This document shows, one piece after another, positions 1-3,922 of a stretch of DNA of 5,898 nt. This DNA is from Planctomycetota bacterium. Lineage in GTDB: Bacteria; Planctomycetota; SZUA-567. Made by a program: the position numbers and the translations under genes. The stretch spans positions 11,684 through 17,581 of the forward strand of contig JAJBTL010000095.1 in the NCBI GenBank assembly GCA_020860865.1, read 5' to 3'. Within the stretch, counting starts at the first letter, position 1; the number at the start of each line of letters is the position of its first letter. The notes beneath the pieces are model-generated. The model searched no databases, was not told the DNA's origin, and saw only the letters and a program-made list of their open reading frames with translations.

Positions 1-2
1 AA

Positions 3-1181
3 AATACCGTCCTTGTGGCCGAGGAACTTACCCCCAGCCAAACCGCCCAATTGGACAAGCGCCGCGTTGTCGGCTTTATTGTTGAAAAAGGCAATACAAC
101 CAGCCATGTTGCCATCATGGCCCGCGCCATGGGCGTGGCGGCGGTCCTTGGCTGCGCTGAAGCGACACGGAAAATAACCGACGGTCAAACGGTTATTGTC
201 GATGGCGAAAAAGGCAAGGCGATAACCAGTCCCAATCGGGCCACCGTGAAGCTTTATGAAGCGGTCATGGAAAAGCGGGAGATGGTCAAAAAGACCTGGG
301 CGGCGGCGAGTACCGCGCGCCTGATGCGAGGTGAAGGGAAAAGAATCCTGGTGGCGGCGAATGTCGGTACCCTTGATGAAGCCAGGGAAGCCAGAAAGCT
401 CGGCGCGGACGGCATCGGTTTATTCCGGACGGAGTTTCTCTTTATGGACCGGCGGGAAATGCCGGACGAGGAAGAGCAGTATCGGGTCTATGCGGAAACG
501 GCGACCCTCTACGGTGACGATCCGGTGGTGATTCGCACGCTTGATATCGGCGGCGACAAGCCACTGACGTATCTGAAAATGCCCAAGGAGGAAAATCCTT
601 TCCTCGGCGTGCGGGCCATACGCCTGTGCCTCCAACATCCAGAAGTCTTCAAGCCCCACCTTCGGGCCTTGCTCCGTGCCGCCGCCAAAGGGAACCTGCA
701 TATCATGTTCCCGATGATATGTTCCGCCACGGATCTGGAAAGAGCCAACGCTCTTGTGGAAGAATGCAAGGCCGAACTCACTGCCGAAAAAACTGCGTTC
801 AATCCGGAATGTCCGGTCGGCATCATGGTTGAGACTCCGGCAGCCGTTGTCCTGGCGGAAAGCCTGGCAAAGAAGGTGGATTTTTTCAGCATTGGCACCA
901 ACGACCTTATGCAATACACGACAGCGCTTGACCGTGGCAATGCCGCATTGAGCGAATTCGTCGATCCCCTGCATCCGGCCGTTCTCGAAATGATCCGGTA
1001 CACAATAGCGGCGGCCCATACGGCGGGGATCTGGTGCGGAATGTGCGGCGAAATGGCAGGAGACCCGAAAGCCATAGCCACACTCGCCGAATTTGGCCTG
1101 GACGAATTTTCCGTCAATCCGGGCATGATCGCGGCGACAAAGGCGCGGCTTCTGACCGTGGCCGGGATTACCGCCGGGTAA
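3..1181 (+). CDS. ptsI: Phosphoenolpyruvate-protein phosphotransferase (PTS enzyme I), C-terminal part; 5' end outside the window
   Basis: Cytosolic enzyme I takes phosphate from phosphoenolpyruvate onto a histidine and hands it to HPr, the first step of PTS sugar uptake. The frame is already open at position 3, so the gene starts upstream; the GTG at 15 is internal. Numbering residues from that GTG, the phosphohistidine loop GNTTSHVAIMAR has its histidine at about 31 (codon 105-107). The PEP-binding TIM barrel follows: GIGLFRTEFLFMDR (about 133-146), RTLDIGGDKPLTYLK (about 174-188), KEENPFLGVRAIR, VGIMVETPAA (Glu about 273), FFSIGTNDLMQYTTALDRGN (Asn/Asp about 296-297) and GMCGEMAGD with the expected active-site cysteine near 344. 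Every catalytic motif of the family is present, so the visible part looks functional. The usual GG before TSH is GN here. About 390 of an expected 570-590 residues are visible; the HPr-binding N-terminal domain is missing only because of the window edge. A PEP synthase or PPDK is less likely given the RTEFLFMDR and GMCGE context. Confidence 0.96.
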   Translation, partial: NTVLVAEELTPSQTAQLDKRRVVGFIVEKGNTTSHVAIMARAMGVAAVLGCAEATRKITDGQTVIVDGEKGKAITSPNRATVKLYEAVMEKREMVKKTWAAASTARLMRGEGKRILVAANVGTLDEAREARKLGADGIGLFRTEFLFMDRREMPDEEEQYRVYAETATLYGDDPVVIRTLDIGGDKPLTYLKMPKEENPFLGVRAIRLCLQHPEVFKPHLRALLRAAAKGNLHIMFPMICSATDLERANALVEECKAELTAEKTAFNPECPVGIMVETPAAVVLAESLAKKVDFFSIGTNDLMQYTTALDRGNAALSEFVDPLHPAVLEMIRYTIAAAHTAGIWCGMCGEMAGDPKAIATLAEFGLDEFSVNPGMIAATKARLLTVAGITAG

Positions 1182-1198
1182 CGCCTGCCTGCCTTGGC

Positions 1199-1203
1199 AA
1201 GGA
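1199..1203 (+). promoter_or_regulatory. Ribosome binding site of the HAD phosphatase gene
   Basis: AAGGA lies six bases before the GTG at 1210. This spacing supports the GTG start over the out-of-frame ATG at 1203, and the DIDGT motif falls near residue 10, as expected for the family. No promoter or terminator is evident in the 28 bp after ptsI, consistent with co-transcription. Confidence 0.65.
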
Positions 1204-1209
1204 TGACTC

Positions 1210-1986
1210 GTGACAGAAACACGATATTTCTTTTTCGATATTGACGGCACCATCGCCGTCAGTGATGAACCACCCAGCCAGGCCACTCTGGCAGTCCTTG
1301 CCCGTCTGAAAAAGAATGGGCACAAACGCTTCATCTGCACGGGAAGGCCTTTGTGCGACATTCCTTCAACCATTACGCGGATTGACTGGGACGGTGTCAT
1401 CAGCGGTTGCGGCGCCCTTGTCAGCATTGATGGGAAAGAACTGTACCGCTCCGTCCTCCCTTACAGGTTGGTTCGGCGCACTGTCGAGCTGCTCTATACT
1501 CACCGAATAACGGCGATTCTTGAAAGCCCTGAAGAAGTATGGTGGATTCCCGGCGCGGTACCGGTTCCCGATTTTGTGTTGGACGGGGGATCACGACAAA
1601 TAGACCCAGCACGGATAGCCAACGGTACGCAAGCGCAATCCTTTACCCTGTGGGCTGCGGACAGCGCGGACATGCAGCGAATCGTCCCCGATCTGATTAA
1701 TGATTACACCATATACCTCGATGACGACGACCGCTACGCGGAACTGATTGGCCCCGGGCAAAACAAGGGAGCGGCCATGATGCGCGTGCTGGAACATTTC
1801 GGCGCCGGTCCGGAAGCGGCCATTGCTCTCGGCGATAGCAATAACGATGGAGAAATACTCCAACAGGCCGGCGTCGGAATTGCCATGGGGAATGCGCCGT
1901 CGGCCTTGCGGCACGTGGCGACCATCATCACCGGTACCGTCAAGGAGGAAGGTGTTGCCACAGCCATTACAAACCTGGGTTTTTAG
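1210..1986 (+). CDS. HAD-superfamily hydrolase, Cof-type (HAD-IIB) phosphatase
   Basis: Predicted cytosolic Mg2+-dependent phosphatase of 258 residues, a normal length for the Cof/YidA-type subfamily, which mostly dephosphorylates sugar phosphates, related metabolites or flavin mononucleotide. All four HAD motifs are visible: motif I FFDIDGT (nucleophile Asp10, acid/base Asp12), motif II ICTGRP (Thr44), motif III lysine in GQNKGAAMM (Lys186) and motif IV ALGDSNNDGEIL (Asp209, Asp213). The stretch between motifs II and III (about residues 55-180) is the C2-type cap that sets substrate choice; it is not diagnostic to me, so the substrate is open. Translation starts at GTG with a good AAGGA six bases upstream. 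The gene follows ptsI after 28 bp on the same strand, probably in one operon, which suggests a role in carbohydrate-phosphate handling (inference). No truncation or missing motif is seen. Confidence 0.93.
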   Translation: MTETRYFFFDIDGTIAVSDEPPSQATLAVLARLKKNGHKRFICTGRPLCDIPSTITRIDWDGVISGCGALVSIDGKELYRSVLPYRLVRRTVELLYTHRITAILESPEEVWWIPGAVPVPDFVLDGGSRQIDPARIANGTQAQSFTLWAADSADMQRIVPDLINDYTIYLDDDDRYAELIGPGQNKGAAMMRVLEHFGAGPEAAIALGDSNNDGEILQQAGVGIAMGNAPSALRHVATIITGTVKEEGVATAITNLGF

Positions 1987-2081
1987 CCATAGCGAAGGTA
2001 ACGGAGCGCATGGAGTTTGTCAGGCATGAGTAATAGCGATTTCATCGGATTGTTTCCGGTTAAAGTTGAACATCATGATTT

Positions 2082-2113
2082 ATACTTCCTTTAGGTGGAT
2101 ATGGAGGAAGTAT
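2082..2113 (+). promoter_or_regulatory. Inverted repeat that can sequester a Shine-Dalgarno
   Basis: A perfect 9-bp inverted repeat (ATACTTCCT at 2082-2090, AGGAAGTAT at 2105-2113) surrounds a 14-base loop. The right arm contains most of the strong Shine-Dalgarno GGAGGAAG (2103-2110), four bases before the ATG at 2115, so a transcript reading through could hide its own ribosome site. Fold-back inhibition of translation from outside transcripts is known for transposase genes such as those of IS10 and IS50; applying it here is inference, because the downstream frame is broken. Confidence 0.5.
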
Positions 2114-2114
2114 T

Positions 2115-2288
2115 ATGCACGCACACTGTACGGTGACTGGTGATCTTTCCGCCATCGATTCCCTTGGTGTGCAGCGCAAGGACTCTTGAGTCGAGCGACG
2201 CATTATAGCCCTGCGGCTCATCGCATCAGGAGCGGGTACCGCTCAGGTCGCGAAAACGATTGGCGTCTGCGATCGCACTCTTCGGTCT
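2115..2288 (+). pseudogene. Transposase-like helix-turn-helix remnant with an in-frame stop
   Basis: From the ATG at 2115, behind a near-ideal Shine-Dalgarno, the frame reads 24 codons (MHAHCTVTGDLSAIDSLGVQ and four more), then a TGA at 2187-2189. In the same frame it continues with RRIIALRLIASGAGTAQVAK, then TIGVCDRTLR. This resembles the N-terminal helix-turn-helix of IS630-like and other transposases or resolvases (an alanine-rich first helix, V-A-K-x-I-G-V turn, R-T recognition helix). Similarity ends around 2288, where the sequence becomes a methyltransferase fragment in another frame; the transposase frame itself stops at 2325-2327. No catalytic DDE/D domain follows, so this is at most a 5' stub. 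The family assignment is tentative: a small DNA-binding regulator could share this HTH. Confidence 0.45.
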
Positions 2289-2295
2289 TTGGGTG

Positions 2296-2787
2296 GAAGC
2301 TTACCGTCGTTTTCCAGAGATTTATAACTGGGTGCATGACGAGGTGAAGCCGATCCGCGAGAAAAACCGACGTGAGCAACGCGCAAAATACTGGTGGATA
2401 TTTGGGGAGCCGGCGTTAGGTCTAAGGGAGGCTTTGAGTGGGATTGATCGGTATATTACAACTGTAGCGACGGCAAAGCACCGACTATTTGTGTTTCTCG
2501 ATTCTGGTATAATCCCTGACAATCGGATCGTTGCAATACCGCTGGATGATGCTTATTGCATGGGCATTTTGTCGTCGCGTATTCATTCAACATGGGCCAA
2601 ATTTACTGGTGGTTCACTCGGCCCTGGACAGGTCTATAATAAAACCTTGTCTTTTAAAGGCTTCCCGTCTCCTGTGCCTGAGAATGCTGAACTTATTGAG
2701 ACGATCCGTAGCGTTGCCACTCGTATCGATGAGCATCGCCATGAGCGGCAAACAAAGCATTCCAAGCTGACGTTAACTGGTATATAC
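2296..2787 (+). pseudogene. C-terminal target-recognition fragment of a large class I DNA methyltransferase (type IIL/MmeI-like, COG1002-like)
   Basis: The frame open from 2260 to 2958 contains, from about 2296 to 2787, motifs typical of the C-terminal target-recognition region of large class I SAM-dependent DNA methyltransferases found in type IIL and other restriction or defence loci: AYRRFPEIYNWV, VKPIREKNRR, YWWIFGEPALGLREAL, RYITTVATAKHRLFVFLD, PDNRIVAIPLDDAYCMGILS, GPGQVYNKTLSFKGFPSP and finally KLTLTGIY. Full-length relatives are about 900 residues or more; here the SAM-binding and NPPY/F catalytic domains are absent. The usual tail after LTLTG-Y (a coiled NVLEKLR-type helix) is also replaced by unrelated sequence running to the stop at 2956-2958. 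There is no proper start: 2260 is only a TTG inside the neighbouring HTH remnant. It is therefore an orphan fragment, truncated at both ends by rearrangement, with codon usage and GC lower than the flanking housekeeping genes. Activity is not expected. Confidence 0.75.
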
Positions 2788-3054
2788 GTACACAACTGGG
2801 ATTTCGGTGCCGCTAATTCCGGTCACTACCTATGCCGCCGGCCTCATAACCGCCGCCATCGTAGGACTGCGGAGCTTATGTCAGAAGGGTTATATTTGCG
2901 GGAAAAGATGTCGCCGCACTACACCACTAGTTTTCGAGATTCACCATATGCCTCTTGATCTCACTTACAATGTGTGGTCACTGTGTGGGCGCTGATAACG
3001 ACTTGATACGTCCTAGAACCAAACTGAATTGTCCCTTTTCAAAGTTTCACACAT
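2788..3054. other. Intergenic scar sequence without a recognisable gene
   Basis: After the methyltransferase homology ends, about 270 bp follow in which I recognise no gene. The methyltransferase frame continues to 2958 with low-complexity, non-family residues, and an overlapping frame from 2807 gives a short hydrophobic stretch (TTYAAGLITAAIVGLRSL) without a ribosome site. The segment just before the promoter at 3055 (about 3021-3054) is AT-rich and could be an insertion-sequence end, but I found no matching inverted partner in the window. Confidence 0.4.
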
Positions 3055-3084
3055 TTGACAACTTCGCCTATCTCAAGCTATAAT
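3055..3084 (+). promoter_or_regulatory. Consensus sigma-70 type promoter
   Basis: A perfect -35 box TTGACA (3055-3060) and a perfect -10 box TATAAT (3079-3084) are separated by 18 bp. The predicted start near 3090-3092 coincides with an ATG at 3091 and lies about one tRNA length (77 nt) before the CCA at 3164-3166. It could be the original promoter of the broken tRNA-Pro gene, or a promoter brought in by a mobile element. Perfect matches in both boxes are strong sequence evidence; use in vivo is inferred. Confidence 0.7.
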
Positions 3085-3140
3085 AGCACTATGCGTCCAA
3101 ATTCGTCTCACTCTGACCTTAAATACCAGCGAGAGGGCTT

Positions 3141-3166
3141 AGGTTCGAATCCAGTCTCCCCGACCA
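3141..3166 (+). pseudogene. 3' fragment of a tRNA-Pro gene (T arm, acceptor 3' strand, CCA); probable integration-site remnant
   Basis: The segment contains the T loop TTCGAAT (3144-3150), the acceptor strand CTCCCCG (3156-3162), discriminator A (3163) and an encoded CCA (3164-3166). An acceptor ending in CCCCG plus A73, implying a C1-G72 pair, is the hallmark of bacterial tRNA-Pro, and the 3' end matches the form I know for that family except at 3153 (A where the T stem would have T). The matching 5' acceptor strand CGGGGAG, D arm and anticodon arm are absent from the preceding 80 bases, so no cloverleaf can form. A tRNA 3' end of this size followed by the gene's terminator is what tyrosine-recombinase integration leaves at one end of an island (established for many tRNA-targeting elements). 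Here the intact copy lies outside the window or is lost. Confidence 0.72.
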
Positions 3167-3179
3167 ATTAAAAAAAACG

Positions 3180-3218
3180 CACGGGTTGGACTCAAGCGGT
3201 CCAACCCGTGACTTTTTT
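3180..3218 (+). terminator. Strong intrinsic terminator after the tRNA-Pro fragment
   Basis: A 12-bp perfect GC-rich stem (3180-3191 with 3199-3210), a 7-base loop and six T (3213-3218) form a textbook Rho-independent terminator. An A-run at 3170-3177 on the other side would give a T-run on the opposite strand, so it may work in both directions. It sits 13 bases after the CCA, as expected for the native terminator of the tRNA gene. Confidence 0.92.
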
Positions 3219-3228
3219 ATACATAACC

Positions 3229-3257
3229 ATGACAATTAAAAGGGTTATAGATATGAT
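3229..3257 (+). promoter_or_regulatory. Candidate sigma-70 promoter
   Basis: ATGACA (3229-3234) and TATGAT (3252-3257) are each five of six matches to consensus, with a 17-bp spacer, just after the terminator. It would transcribe into the phased-repeat region at 3320-3373. No clear gene follows before 3923, apart from a 29-codon frame at 3293-3382, so its role is unknown and it may be fortuitous in AT-rich DNA. Confidence 0.3.
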
Positions 3258-3319
3258 AGGTTTCGTCCGAATGGACTCAACTGGACACATCCATGACTCC
3301 GGAAAACATATGTCTGAAC

Positions 3320-3373
3320 CAATCCTGCGCCAATCCTGAACCATTTTTCTGGCAATCCTACGCCAATCCAGAA
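3320..3373 (+). repeat. Imperfect direct repeat with 11-bp internal phasing
   Basis: Two 21-base units (3320-3340 and 3353-3373) differ at only two positions (G/A at 3327 versus 3360, T/A at 3337 versus 3370). Each unit contains CAATCC twice, so the hexamer occurs at 3320, 3331, 3353 and 3364, spaced 11, 22 and 11 bases apart. The pattern fits one helical turn per site with one missing site in the middle. In one plus frame it also reads as a peptide repeat, QSCANPE then QSYANPE, within a 29-codon frame at 3293-3382. It could be a tandem operator, an iteron-like array or a small duplication. Confidence 0.55.
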
Positions 3374-3382
3374 TTGCTGTAA

Positions 3383-3722
3383 GTCTAAAACTGGAATCCT
3401 AATTGCACCCTCATCCTTATGTAACGACGCCGTTGCGCTCTTACTGCGCTTTGGGCAATTCTTGCCATCGTGTGGTATAACCCGACGACATCATCTCCCG
3501 CCGCATCCGCCAGTTGCCGCCCACGCCTTGACTGGTAAAAGATCGCCCGATCTCAAGATTACGATTCATTTCGTCCCTCACCTGTTACAGCGCTATCTGT
3601 TTCTTCTATTGAGTCTGCGTGCTCGGCTTTCTCATGGTTCGGGTTTAAAATAATCACGTCCGCTAGAAGTTGTAACATTCCCTAAATCCCACTTTCTATC
3701 ATTCTATAATATACCGACTTAC
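3383..3722. other. Region without a convincing gene; two overlapping minus-strand mini-ORFs
   Basis: No protein family is recognisable on either strand. On the minus strand a 39-codon frame starts at ATG 3678 and stops at 3559. It overlaps by 11 bases a 42-codon frame from ATG 3569 to stop 3441, which has AGGTGA eight bases before its start. The overlap resembles translational coupling, and the first peptide is acidic in its second half (residues about 16-29), but length and lack of homology make both doubtful. The plus-strand frame at 3462-3653 looks like noise. A TATAAT at 3705-3710 has no matching -35 box. Confidence 0.25.
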
Positions 3723-3756
3723 ATTTAAATCATACCAGTCTGATTTAAATTTTTTT
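3723..3756. repeat. AT-rich perfect inverted repeat followed by a T-run
   Basis: Ten-base arms ATTTAAATCA (3723-3732) and TGATTTAAAT (3741-3750) flank an 8-base spacer and run into seven T (3750-3756). On the plus strand this has the form of a weak intrinsic terminator. The arms contain only one G-C pair, so an operator for a dimeric regulator of the downstream secreted-protein gene or of leftward transcription is equally possible. Confidence 0.45.
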
Positions 3757-3845
3757 GTGATCATGCACTGTGGTATTAGTGTAAATGCACCTGAAAAAGT
3801 CGATATTATAATAGACACTTTTCAATGTATTCTCTCCACGCCATA

Positions 3846-3870
3846 CCGGCTCGCCTTATTGGCGAGACGG
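3846..3870 (+). promoter_or_regulatory. Stable hairpin in the leader of the autotransporter-like gene
   Basis: The arms 3846-3855 and 3861-3870 pair at nine of ten positions (one G-A mismatch at 3849/3867) around the loop TTATT, 52 bases before the start codon at 3923. No T-run follows, so it is not a terminator; it may stabilise or regulate the leader. A TATAAT at 3807-3812 is a possible -10 box for this transcript, but no good -35 box lies at the right distance. Confidence 0.35.
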
Positions 3871-3922
3871 CGGCAACAGGAATTTTGCCATTCGTCCACA
3901 AGGGGCGCATATATATAACCAA

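Noticed and set aside
420..1427. Long minus-strand open frames opposite ptsI (420-1427 and 509-1222)
   Set aside because: They lie antisense to a strongly conserved enzyme I frame and encode no recognisable domain; GC-rich coding DNA often leaves the opposite strand open.
2260..2958. A complete 232-residue gene starting at TTG 2260
   Set aside because: The TTG lies inside the HTH remnant, has no ribosome site, and family similarity begins and ends abruptly, so this is a fragment rather than an intact gene.
2807..2995. Plus-strand 62-codon open frame with a hydrophobic stretch
   Set aside because: No ribosome site and it overlaps the degraded tail of the methyltransferase fragment; the hydrophobicity alone is weak evidence.
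3090..3166. A functional tRNA-Pro
   Set aside because: The 5' acceptor strand, D arm and anticodon arm cannot be found; only the T arm and 3' strand match.
3462..3653. Plus-strand 63-codon open frame
   Set aside because: No ribosome site, no domain and atypical composition; treated as noise.
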